The translations under genes and the position numbers were made by a program. A stretch of 64,000 nucleotides of DNA from the NCBI GenBank assembly GCA_037903475.1, contig JBAJFG010000583.1, positions 186,001 to 250,000 of the forward strand, read 5' to 3'. The notes under the pieces were generated by a model, which worked only from the letters and a program-made list of their open reading frames with translations, was not told where the DNA came from and made no database searches. This document shows positions 23,518 to 34,678 of the stretch, piece by piece. Position 1 is the first letter of the stretch. Each line of letters begins with the position of its first letter. Source of the DNA: Ancylostoma caninum (taxonomy: Eukaryota > Nematoda > Chromadorea > Rhabditida > Ancylostomatidae).

Positions 23518-26500
23518 TTCACTTTCATTTTTTCGAGATAATTTGTCAAAAAAGTGAAAAAATAATATGAGCAACTAAGTATGAAATGACTGAGGAAAAA
23601 TAATAAATCTCAACAAACATCATGTCATTTCATTCAACCTTTACACACATATGTACATGCCAAAGAAATTCTTTCTGTACTTTCGAAAAACGAAATACTT
23701 ACGAATATGTGAAAATATCACGTAGCAAAATCAACATCGGACCAATTTTCTTATGTGTCACCGATACAAAAGGCCAGCAGTATGAAAGTAGGCAATTAGG
23801 TAAAACAGAAAATTAGCGAAACTGTTGAGATTCACTATATAAGTAGGTACATATGAAGATAAGTTTGCCAGGTCGTTGAATAAATTTGCCTACAATTAAG
23901 ACCGAACAATGTATAAGATATGATAGCATTCAAACATCCTATTTCATTTTAATGGAAAAATTCGATTTTAAGAGGAATACGGGCGACATGTACGTAGTAC
24001 GTAGCTCTCTGCCTTGGTAAGAGTGTCTATAAAAAATCAATGATTGTGTCGATCTCCCTCTCGAATATTCAAATCTTTCTTATCATTTCGTCCCTTAATC
24101 TTCCCAAAACTAAATTCTCTAAAAAGTCCCTGATTAAAGATGGTAAATTTTTTCGCATTTATTCGGATTTTATTCGTCTCCTAAGCATACACTTATCTCT
24201 TGAAAATTAACAACGATCGCGTCTTATCTGGAGTTTTTTTTATTCACACTTTCATTCATTTGTTATTTATTACCTTCATTCATTGAGAATTTCTACGATT
24301 GTTTCACTCATTCGTTTTGATCTCTTCAGACCCTATGCAGCTTCCCCTTCTAACCCTTTCCTTCTTGCACAATGCACGAATATGCAAGTGATTTAATGCA
24401 GTGACGTTAAACGATAAGCAAAAAGCCCTGAAATACGGCTCTGCATTCCATTCCACTTTCTTAAAGAGGAGCCTCCCTGAATGTCGTGGAATATATGCAT
24501 TATGACTTTTTAAAATTTTAGAAGCGAAGTCACACTATTTAGAAGCGAAAAGGTATTCAGAGGTAGTACACAAATATTTCGTGCGAGTGAGTGAACTTTG
24601 TGGAAGTTTCTCTGCCCTCAGAGACGCACGAGCATTCTGTTGAAACTAAGCTGTGATTCTGTTCTCAAAAACTCATCTCAACAAAAGGGCAATTTTCTCA
24701 ATTTTGCTTTTGAAAACAGCAGGAAGATGCAAAAATAGGAGCTCCAACGCACCGGAGAACAGCTCACATTGAATGATGGGATTCATTTAAAGTAGAAAAC
24801 TGCTGATCGTTGAATAACATCCCCAACATTCCTTGCAAAGAGTACAGCGAGGGAAAAGAGGAAAAAGGCGGAATGCGAAGTCGCCGCCGGCTTGGTCACA
24901 CGACAATGATACTTCGTGTTTGGCTGGCTGAGTTTGGACGGCGGAAGAGCGGCCGATCGGTTCCGGAGTGTCCGCAATCGCGTGCCAAACTCAGCCGCAG
25001 AAAAACTACTACTACCACAAACACATCAGTATCTGCAGATCTGTTTGATAGCTCACATGTCAAGGAGTGACGGCTGCTCGTGTAGAAAAACACACGGGTC
25101 ATTAGAGATGAAGATTTGATAGGCGCTGCCACTCAAGACCATCGCCATTGTTGTCGCATAAGCAGTAACAACGCTGCAAATCCCCTGGAATGGGTTAAAG
25201 CATGGTTTGCAGGGATCGAAGGGTATTATCTCCAGCTGTTGCTGGTGGTTCCCATAAAAGAGTGTTCCATGAAGAAATTGGAGATCGATCTCTCGAAGGC
25301 GCAGCGTTTCTGATGTTCGGCAGCGTCTGGAGCCGCCTCGGCAAAGAGTCATGGACGCATAATCAAGTGAAACAAAAAAAAACCAAACTTTCAGATCTCC
25401 CACTTCCTAACACCACATAGTTAATCCATGGTTTGCGTGTTTGAAGGGTGAACTCTAGAAAACTCTTACACGCCACGATTCGAACTTTGTGCCTAATGCC
25501 AGTCAAAATGATGGTGTACTCAGCTTCGCATTTCGTACTTATCCAAGAATTCCGAAAAACATGAGCTATCTTCGAAATACTCCTGATCGAAAAAGTTATA
25601 TGTTCTTAAAAACAGCACCCACTGAAATTTTCACTTCTAGAATAAGTCTTGACTCATGTGGGCACTAATGATTCACTATTGAGCTATCAGAACTAAGATT
25701 TTCTATCTTCAACAATTTTGAAAGAATAGAAACCTTTGGTTCTCCTTCAACGAACGCTAATAACAGTAAATAGTAAAAAAATGTAATGCTTTTTCGACAG
25801 CACACTAGGATAGGTGGCAGATGTCTGCAGATTATTTCTTAGAGAACGGAAGCTATGCAGGCATTACAATTATATTTACATTACAATTATTATTATTACA
25901 TTATCACATACGAATATCATTACATATTATTTACAATTATAAAGTACAATACTAAAAATGCGAATTTTCATAGGTGTCACTGCAAAATTATTACATTTGC
26001 AGGTTTTGAGAAGGTGAGATAATAATGTAGAAACTGAAGATTTTTGGTTTGTCTCAGGACAGTACGGGCTATTTGTTCTCATCTCATTCAACATCAGAAA
26101 GCCCTTTTTACCTGCTGAAGTGAAGAAATTATCCATAATACATACAACCAACAATTACCAATAATGCGGCACTCATACTAAAGCTAAGATCCAATACTCC
26201 ACATATGTTCAAAGTTTTATTCTCATTCACAGCTTTGTAGTAGTACCGATGCATGAACTCATCAGCGTGGAAAAAAATCAAAAACAAATTTGGCTTCTAT
26301 AAATGCTGGAAGCTATCCATTTCCAGTTCTTCAAATTTCTCGAAACAGCCTCATCTCAGTCTAATTGATAATCATCCTACACGGAGAAACATAAGGGTGG
26401 GGGGTGGCGATAGAGGTGGCGGCCGTCGCCCATTCCGGTTGCTTACGGACCTCACCGTATATGTCCTTGCCTCTAGCCAGACCCAGGAGAGTGCGGCAAT

Positions 26501-26900
26501 GACAGTAATAGCAGCAGGTTTAGCAGGAATCTATCTTATTCCAACCAACACTTATGCTCACCCAACAAGTAGATATGAAAATTGTATACAACATTTGGAA
26601 TATCGACAAAACTGAGGTTTTGATTTTTCAGGTCATTTTTGATCGACCCAATAACCTTGGTAGTCAACTGAACCAAAGCCACCATAGAGTCCCATCAAAC
26701 ACTCATAACTGGGTCCAGTTGCCCAAGAAGGGTTGAGGGTTGAGATATGTGGAAAATTTCGTGGTGCAAAATCGTGGGAGTGCTATGACAGTGACTGCCA
26801 CCGTACTTGAGTAGCGATCGTGCTTTACGCAGGCTTCGCATTTCCTGCCAAATGCGACACTCTTCTTGTGTGTCAGGGAGTTCTGGGCACTATTCAACAC
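23518..26900. other. Gene-poor stretch
   Basis: No recognised gene. The 24840-25330 part is richer in GC and has frames open on both strands (25053-25403 minus, 24810-25070 plus), but neither looks like a known family. At 25466-25485 the minus strand carries AGTTCGAATCG, resembling a pol III B box. ATT-rich low-complexity sequence lies at 25868-25940. Confidence 0.5.
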
Positions 26901-27176
26901 TCAGAGCCCCAGAATTCCCAAAGCATTTTTTTTTTGCGCTGAAACTTTGCACGATAGGGTTATTTGAGGCGCTGAATTCGAATATGGTATCCGTTTTGTA
27001 CAGTGACCCCTCTTCATAAGGTGTGGTCGGCACGCTGTCTCAATCCTCTCAAACTTTGCAAAAAAGGGGTAGTTTCAGATGCTGATCACGACTATCAATT
27101 CGCAGGTATTCCCACTTTCCTGCCGAAATCGGCAATTTCTCCAGAATTTCCGCATCAATCCTAGTGTAGCCACATA

Positions 27177-27354
27177 TAGTCCTTGTCGAAAAGATGGGCG
27201 GATTGCGCGTGCGGTTTCATAACGCCTCGACCGCAGAATCGCTACGGGGCCTACTAGACCCTCTCATATTGAGCATGCTCTCTCCACATCCATCATTCAG
27301 GTCCCATCGCGATTCTGCAATCACCGAATCAGTCTATCTTCTCGAGAAGGACTA
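27177..27354. mobile_element. Miniature inverted-repeat element, complete copy, TA-flanked
   Basis: Starts TAGTCCTTGTCGAAAAGAT and ends ATCTTCTCGAGAAGGACTA. The ends are near-complementary and are flanked by TA on both sides, which suggests a Tc1/mariner-type TA target. The interior is GC-rich and conserved in related copies at 28432 onward and 30572-30747. No coding capacity. Confidence 0.75.
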
Positions 27355-28431
27355 TAAAAACAGGGATTTGGTACAAAATTGGTATCAAAGAAGCTCTCTG
27401 TGAAAAATTTGAAGGGGTTCTGTGGGATACAGAATCTAACGTACACCCACCGTAACCCTACAAAAGCGGGGATACTATACAAAATGTATATTATATCTAT
27501 TGGTGTTCGGCACCCCAAATCATCCCACTTGCAAAGTATCAGCAAAAAAGGTTCGCAAAGATTCTGAGGTTCGGATATGGGTGGAATGGTGCCGAGTTTT
27601 GCATTCCTCAACGCCACAGAATGCTGCAGTATCCCATATATAGAAGCTTCCAGTGACGGTGACGCGTATGGAGAGCAGCACCCCGTTTTTGTGGGTCTTT
27701 TCGCGAGTCTCGAGTTATTTCATGAGATCCACGTCCTTTGAAACCCAAGAATATATAGACACCTACGAAATGAAGAATCCCGTGAGTGCTTCCTTTAAGT
27801 CAACCCATACACTGGGTATAGATAACCGCCCAACAGAATCGTAAGCTCGTTATCGTAGGTGACCGACGATAATAGCTCCACAAATTGCAGAAAACGCTAA
27901 AATTGAGAGAAGTGAAAAATTGAAAGCTGAAACAAGGATTAAAGCTGAATGCAATCCAGGCAAGCACAAATTTCCATGTCTCACATCTTTCAGATACTGT
28001 AGCTTCTATGGAAATGTCAAATAAAAAGTCTCGTGGAAGAAGCTTTCGTCTGGCAGAGCTAGGTGGAGCTCTCCGTAGACGACAGACGTCTCGCTTCGAA
28101 GCGAGCTGGAATGAGCAATTGAGCCTCGCGCTGAGCACGACAAGGAGATGAGCTGCGCGCAGAAGTCGTCGCCAAAACACCCACTCGACGACGGCCGACC
28201 TGATTGGTTTGGTCCTTGGCGTTGTCCACTCAAATATGTCAGGCATGTGTACAACGCCCATAATCGATGACTTTCACAGTTTACTGATCGCTGACACAGT
28301 AACTGGTACGTTCCTTCGAGGCGTTCTCCGTCCAGAGCGACGTTCAAAACAGAGAGGGCGAGTTTTGCTGGAGTTCCGGACAAGGGATCTACGGACTTTC
28401 ATCAACGTTTCATCGTAACTGTTACAATTTA

Positions 28432-29559
28432 CAGTTCTTGTCGAAAAGATAGGCGGATTGCGCGTGCGGTTTCACATCGTTGCGGCCACAGAATCGCGGT
28501 GGGACCTAGTGGACTCTCTCACTTGGGGCCAGGGCACAGCACGATGCGGTCACTAGGGATTGGGGACTACTAAGTCCAGTCAAACTCAGAAATGGGTTAC
28601 TAAGTACCTACATATTAGGGCTCTTTCAGGAAAAAAATTAGGTACTAGAGGAATGACATCAATAGCTCCTATTGAAGTCTAAGAATGAAGTTTCAGCTGG
28701 GGATGCGTACAGTTCATGAACGACTCATCTCAACTGCAATTGGTTCAGTGCAGTTTATCTCAAATCCAAGCTGAAATTCTCTAAAAACCTATCGTAACAC
28801 AAAACTGTTGAGAACCCGCTAAAACTTGTTCGAACTTGTTAATGGACCTGTCAGAACCAGAGAGTTGTCATCGGAGCACATTTTTATCCCAACCCCGGAA
28901 ATTTTTCATGAAATTTCTCTGGTTCAAAGGAGCGTGTTGATGTTCTGTCAACTCCAATTTGTGCGCCTAGGGGATGCCAATTTTCCCCCAAAGTGGCACC
29001 CTTCGTTTTTGAGAAAGCGTCTTCGTTTTTGAAAAAAAAAACTGTCGAAAGTGGTCAAAAAATGGTCAAAAACTACTTTTTGACCATTAATGACAGTTTT
29101 TTTTTAAAAACGAGGACTGTTCCCCAAAAACAAAGGATGCCATCCTGGAGGGATAATTGTTCGTATAATGTGCATCCACAGCCAAAATTTCAGCATGATC
29201 CGCCACCTACAGGAAGAGCGACGCCTGATTATCACTGGAGCGCGCCAGAGTACAAGGAAAGGAAAGTGACTTACTTTTCATATTCACAATGATTTCCAGT
29301 AGATTTACAGTGATTTACGGCACAGTTCACATTAGATGAGTGTGTTCGGCAAGCCCCGATCTGTTTCATGAAAGATAGTCATAGCTCTGACGCTGGAAGT
29401 AGGTCCCCCGAATATGCTCAACGCCTACTAAGTCATGCTGGTCAATTACCATCACGTGCTGTGCCATGCTTGGCCCATGTTCTCTCCGCATCCATCGTTT
29501 AGGTCCCATCGCGTTTCTGCAGTGTCGGAATCTGTCTATCTTTCCGACAAGGACTGTAG
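28432..29559. mobile_element. Second copy of the 180 bp element, split by a nested insertion
   Basis: 28432-28530 matches the left half and 29470-29559 the right half of the 27177-27354 element. Between them is about 930 bp of unrelated sequence whose own ends are inverted repeats (see 28533-29465). The simplest reading is one miniature element interrupted by another. Confidence 0.65.
28533..29465. mobile_element. Nested inverted-repeat element
   Basis: Begins GGCACAGCAC (28533-28542) and ends GTGCTGTGCC (29456-29465), exact complements. Internally 28960-29140 forms a long imperfect foldback centred near 29070 (GTTTTTGAAAAAAAAAACTGTC facing GACAGTTTTTTTTTAAAAAC). Near-identical CTTGG-containing sequence flanks both ends, but no clean target duplication can be defined by eye. 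No transposase. Confidence 0.55.
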
Positions 29560-30571
29560 GTTGTGCTTTGGTTCCTTCGGGTTATAGAGAAAGTTTCCCG
29601 AGATTTGTGAACTAAGCCTAGCAGATTTCCAATGTCTTCGTTCGCGTACTGAGAACATAGGTGGCAGCTATTCCTGAAATATTTCAACGTGTCATACCTA
29701 TAGAATGGTTCTGGACAACACTTGTTGCAACACAACCAAAATCTTCGTTTCTGCCACCATAGATGCAAAGAAAATCGGTTGCTGCTGTGGATGACATCAG
29801 CCAGCGGAGCCATTGCCTCAGAGGATCAATAACGACTGCACCAACTGTACAATAATAGCCCCTATAACCTTATAGAACTACTGCAATATCAAGCGTGGAA
29901 GATAGGTGAGTGTTTGGAGAATTCCGGAACATTCCTTTTGTCAGCTGGGATAAACGGATTCATCCGTCTCTCCATGTGAAAATCTCTGAAACTTACCGAT
30001 TAAGGTAGAAGAAGCCTTTGGGATTAATCTTCTACATTTCCATGTATACAAAAAGGAACAGCATCGATCAAAACACAGAAGTAAGGTACCGAAATGTATG
30101 GATTATGAAGACAAGAGAGGTACGCTGAGTCCCAAAAAAAAGCCCCCCCCCCTCCCTGCGGAGTATATGAAATAGTCCCAATTTATCTTATTTTCAGACT
30201 CGTAAGTGCTGTAATCCTTTTTTTATCTTGTTATTATGTTATGGACCCAAATTAACATTTGTTTTGAAGTTCACTGAGTACAGCCAGTGGTGAGCGCAAC
30301 AAAAATGCTGCACTTACTGTTTCGTAAGCCGTACATTTTCCAAAAATGAAGTAAATCGTAACTGAACATCCGGGTATCACTGGCAGAATCCGAAAATGCT
30401 GAACACCTTTCATAACGAAATCATTCTCAAGACATAAATCGTAATTCGCTATTACGCATATCCCTGAACACAGCAATGTGCTTTCTTCTTCTCTAAAGCT
30501 TTTAAAGTGTTCCATCACGAAGGAACTAGCAGAGTGAGGTTCAGTTGAGCAGCTTTTTACTAGACGGCGTG

Positions 30572-30747
30572 TAGTCCTTGTCGAAAGGATGCGCTGATTG
30601 CGCGTGCGGCTTCATAACGTCGCGGCCGCAGAGTCGCAGCGGGACCTGTGGACCCTCTCAATTGGAGCATGCTATCTCTGCATCCATCGTTCAGGTCCCA
30701 CAGCGTTTCTGCAGTCACCGGAATCTATCTTATTGAGAAGAATTGTA
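30572..30747. mobile_element. Third copy of the 180 bp TA-type element
   Basis: Left end TAGTCCTTGTCGAAAGGAT and the GC-rich interior match the 27177 copy closely. The right end (TTATTGAGAAGAATTGTAC) is more diverged. Full length, non-coding. Confidence 0.75.
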
Positions 30748-30937
30748 CATAACACGCCGAAACGATAAGCAGACGCGGTGAGGACGCCGTTCAGAGGCCT
30801 CACCCAGCAACCATGTGTGGCTGAAACATTCAACAATCATTCAGAAACACATTCGGCAGTTGTGAATTTTAATGGAGCAGAAGATGGAAAAGCAACGCCC
30901 CACGTTCATCCGTGCTTCTACTCACATCTCACATTCT

Positions 30938-31720
30938 CAGACAAACTTTCGAACTTCCGCGGAGCTTGATTTACTATTGGAGCTCGATTTTCGGAACTTC
31001 CACGGAAATATGACGTCACCCGTCGATTTTTTGGGAAGTTCCGCATTAGTTTCGCGGAAGTTCCGAGTGGAGACGCAGAGAAAATATTAGCCTCGGAACT
31101 TCCGCGGAGCTTGACACTTTTCGGAACTTCCGCGGAGCTTCGAGACAGATAGAATGATCCAGGAAACTAACAGATCAAATGGCATGTTTTCGTCCAATTT
31201 TTATAGCGGTATGTTCTTGCTCGACTTCAGCTAGTCATATACTTCTTTGAAATATAGTTCGGAATGCCTCGATAATGACATCTGTAATGTCGAATTTCGG
31301 GTGGAGCTCGTGTCACATAAATGCACCCCTGAATTATTTCCATAAACACGAAAATTTGACAGATTTTCATCAAAGAGGAATTTTTCTATGTTATCATTAA
31401 AGTTGAAACCTGATGCAGATACGAAGCACAGTCAGAGGGCAAAAGCATGAGGCTCATCTTCAGCGAACGGGAGCAATAGTGCTGCAACTAGTGCTAGGTG
31501 GTAGAGCAAGTTTTGGTGGGATTGATGATCCTACGATGTTTGGCACCTCTGACGCGTGGGGATGTTCATCACTCCAAGGTGGTCGATTTTACCCTATTAT
31601 CTGAGTCATGGTTGAGTCCATAATGAATTACGTCACTCTTGTTCGATTTCGGAACTTCCGCGTAGCTTATTCGGAGCTTCCGTAAGTTGAGCACACGCGG
31701 AAGTTCCGAAAGTTTGTCTG
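30938..31720. mobile_element. Terminal-inverted-repeat element with arrayed subterminal CGGAACTTCCG motifs
   Basis: The left end CAGACAAACTTTCGAACTTC and right end GAAGTTCCGAAAGTTTGTCTG are inverted repeats with one gap. Inside each end the palindrome-like CGGAACTTCCGCGGAGCTT or its complement recurs. Six hits lie at about 30951, 30991, 31032, 31053, 31093 and 31121, and three more at about 31649, 31673 and 31698. Arrays of short subterminal motifs are typical of non-autonomous DNA transposons, where they bind transposase. The class is undetermined, and no target duplication was recognised. Confidence 0.6.
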
Positions 31721-32250
31721 GGTTTGTTTTGGCACTATTCCACAGTAGGGGATCCGAAATTTTTAATTTTTTTTTCACAGAAACGTTGTATAGGGGGTTA
31801 CTTGAGGTGGTGAGCATGAATATCGTACTCATTTTTGTACGGTTACGGCAGGGTTATTGTAGATCCGGTACCTCATGGTATTCACTCAAATTTTGTACAA
31901 GGGGGTTATTCCGGATGCAGAACTCGAATATCGTATCCGTATCCGTTTTGTATCGTAACCCTCACTTTCGCGGAGATACGATAGGTATAAGGCAGTAAAT
32001 TCCGAGAAAATGCCGATCTTCGATAGAAAATGAGGGTGTCACGCAAAAGTAATGTTGATAATCGTGATCAGCGCCTAGAGTAACCCCTCTACGTAAAATT
32101 TGAGAAGATTCTGTGAAATACCGTAGCTACAGTGTACCTATCGTAACCCCACAGAAATGGGGTTACGACACAAAATGAATACGATATTCGTGTTCAGCAC
32201 CTCAAGTAACCCTTATCTAGAAAATTTTTTCTAGAAAATTTTGGGGCTCT
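31721..32250. repeat. Diverged dispersed repeat family (GTAACCCC / GAATATCGTATCCG units)
   Basis: Units such as TTGAGGTGGTGAGCATGAATATCG, GGGGTTATTCCGGATGCAGA and CGTAACCCCACAGAAATGGG recur several times here. They also recur, partly inverted, at about 26930-27130 and 27375-27640. The copies are diverged and partial. Function unknown; probably remnants of a satellite-like or foldback element. Confidence 0.5.
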
Positions 32251-32645
32251 TAATGTGTAATAGTGCCTTTGTTCTTTGTCTGCCACGTTCAGCAACTGTG
32301 AATTACTCCCAGGGAGAAAGATTGTTTTGTGAGACATTTTTTCTGGTTATATTCTCCCTCTCCTGTCGCTAATTGCTATTTCTGAATACTATCCTTTTGA
32401 TTCCCTCGGTTAATCCTCTCTTGCCTACTTGAATAGTTCAAAGAGACGAATTCATCCTGAACGTCAGGTGCCAGGCGTTAAGAAGATCACATCACCCTGA
32501 TGAATCATCAGTTGAAGACCTCACATTCCTGTGCCAGGAACGTGCAGTGTATCATGTGGTTACCGAGTCCACATAGGAAGAAAAAAACTTCGTAGAAGAC
32601 CACGAGCTTTGTGACCCCACCCACGAAATGAAGTGACACACTGCC

Positions 32646-33071
32646 TTAAAGGCAGCACTCACGGAAATTTTCACTTCTGAAATGAGTCGCTTACCATATA
32701 GCCGACCGCTGGACGCAACAGTAAGTTGAACACCTTGAATGGCCGCCTACCTGCGAAGATACTGCCGTGGACACATCTGCTGCTCTGGACATTAGGGTTC
32801 CGTCGCACCACCTAACGAAGTTGACAGGGTGTGCACATGTGGTTCAGCGGGGCCGTGTTTATGAAATTCGTAACATTTGCAGGGTTCCGTGGCGGGAACC
32901 ATCACGGAATACTCGTCCGCTCTGTGGTCGCACATGAAATACCGCCATCATTTGCCGTGTTTTTCGCGTGTTTCACGCTACTTCATCGTTGTCAATGACT
33001 GCATCGTCTCTAAAAACCCCGACATACCGCAAAATCTTCAACCCAAAAATTTCCGTAAGTGCTGCTTTTAA
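32646..33071. mobile_element. TTAA-flanked terminal-inverted-repeat element, copy B
   Basis: A 426 bp inverted copy of 6613-7042. Both ends carry the same inverted repeat (AGGCAGCACTCACGGAAATTTT and complement) with TTAA at both borders. Open frames across it are shared with copy A and contain no transposase motif, so they are repeat-borne. Confidence 0.8.
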
Positions 33072-34678
33072 GGCGACCGGAAATGCTCTAATTTAACTGG
33101 TCTTCGTTATCCCAAATTATCACTTTCCCAAAGAGGGAGTTCGGCACAAAATCGTGATTATTCGACTCGAAGAATGTTTTAAAAGACCTGGAAACGAAAA
33201 ACCTCCACTGGAATAAATGTGTTCTAAGAAAATAGCATAAGGACTGCATGATCGTACCCCGAGAAATCGCCTGTTGTAGCCGAACTGGCCGAAACTTTCA
33301 TGATCACCACCGGTGCCATGTGAGAAAGTGAAATGCGGGTGCTTCACTTGGACGAAACGAAATGCAGCGTGACATTACAACCGATATGTGATATCCACAA
33401 TGACCACCTCAAGCTCAAGTGCAAGCGCTGGTTCAAAACGAATTGGAGGAGTTTGGAGACTGTGTATATTCAGAGAGAGGTGGAAAACAATCTTGAGACA
33501 AGCTTGGATACAACCTTATGGTTAAGTTTAAAACAACCTTAAGCTTGGATACAACCTCAGTGGTAAGTAGGAAACAGTCTTGGGACAGACTTGGCCCGGT
33601 CCTAGGCCACGTCCTAAAATAAGGGCCGTCGACATCCGGCAAGCCCTCAGTGCTCGCGCACGAGCCACTGCAAGTGTCTAAGTAATTGACGCACCGTGCC
33701 GCACGCTGGACTCGCTACCTTGCGCTGCCGTAGTGGTACTCACTAACAGCTAGCTAGCTAGCCACCTAGCTACATTCAGTATTTTTACGTCATGAAGCTA
33801 TCAAATGATGGGAATGACGAATGACGATGATGATGATGAGAAAACTTCAAAAATCGCCGTCCCAACAGCAATTCGACAACACGTAAATTGCTGTATGTGC
33901 AAGTCCTACATCTGCTCCTATTTCACTTTCCGAATCTCCAGGCGCATCAACAGTTCCCTGGCCTTCACTGATGTCTTCAAAAAAGCAACAATTAATATCA
34001 AATATCATATTATTACTTCAAGAAGCAATCAATCACATGTGGTAACCAAGTTGAAACTATCTCTGATCAAGGCGCGGAAGTGAGCCGTATGCTCAGATAT
34101 AAGCCATACGCGCAGGTGGCTTTCGCCCTCCTAGATACTCGAATAGTAGACAAAATACCATGAGGATTATTCGAAAATACTATCAACATGGGAATTCCAA
34201 AAGAAAACGATAGAACATCTAATAATAAAAATCACGAAAACCACAAGGAACACTGAACGATCAACAGAACGATAAAATACGAACGACTTCAGAACTTTCT
34301 GCGATGCACAAACATGTCAACAATGAAAAGAAGGTAAACGAAAGCTGTGTGAAGCAAAAATAAGCACAGACCCTACACATCTTGATGATGGGTGGACCGA
34401 ACGTGGATGGGCAAGGCCGAAAACAGACACCGATCGCATTCAACAGCATAGTACAGCAAAAAAGAAACGCGCAAGAGAGGGCCGAGGAGACGCATCACTG
34501 GTCCCCAGCTATACACCACGGCAGTAACAACCATAAAAAAGAGCAATCAACAACTAACAACAGTTACTCCACATCACTTCCGTTGCGGCAAACGTCGCCG
34601 AGCTGCTACCATTTTTCGTGTGGTACTTGACCTAAATGAATGAATAGTTGCAAGAATGTAGGAAATCTCTTTTACTTT
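33072..34678. other. Gene-free stretch downstream of the nucleoporin gene
   Basis: No recognised gene. Contains a degenerate short repeat at 33484-33605 built around AAGCTTGGATACAACCT, a CTAG-rich tract at about 33751-33768 and a GATGATGATGATGA run at 33825-33840. The last part may hold the 3' UTR of the minus-strand nucleoporin gene. I saw no clear minus-strand AATAAA close to its stop. Confidence 0.5.

Noticed and set aside
25460..25490. A minus-strand B-box-like AGTTCGAATCG as a tRNA gene
   Set aside because: No A box or cloverleaf can be drawn around it.
28006..28383. Overlapping 125- and 153-codon minus-strand frames at 27.8-28.4 kb
   Set aside because: Two long overlapping frames within a repeat nest, rich in Ser, Cys and Arg, without recognisable motifs. 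Probably repeat sequence.
32502..32520. CTGATGAATCATCAG as a second hammerhead core
   Set aside because: No GAAA core or stem I partner follows. It is just a short palindrome.
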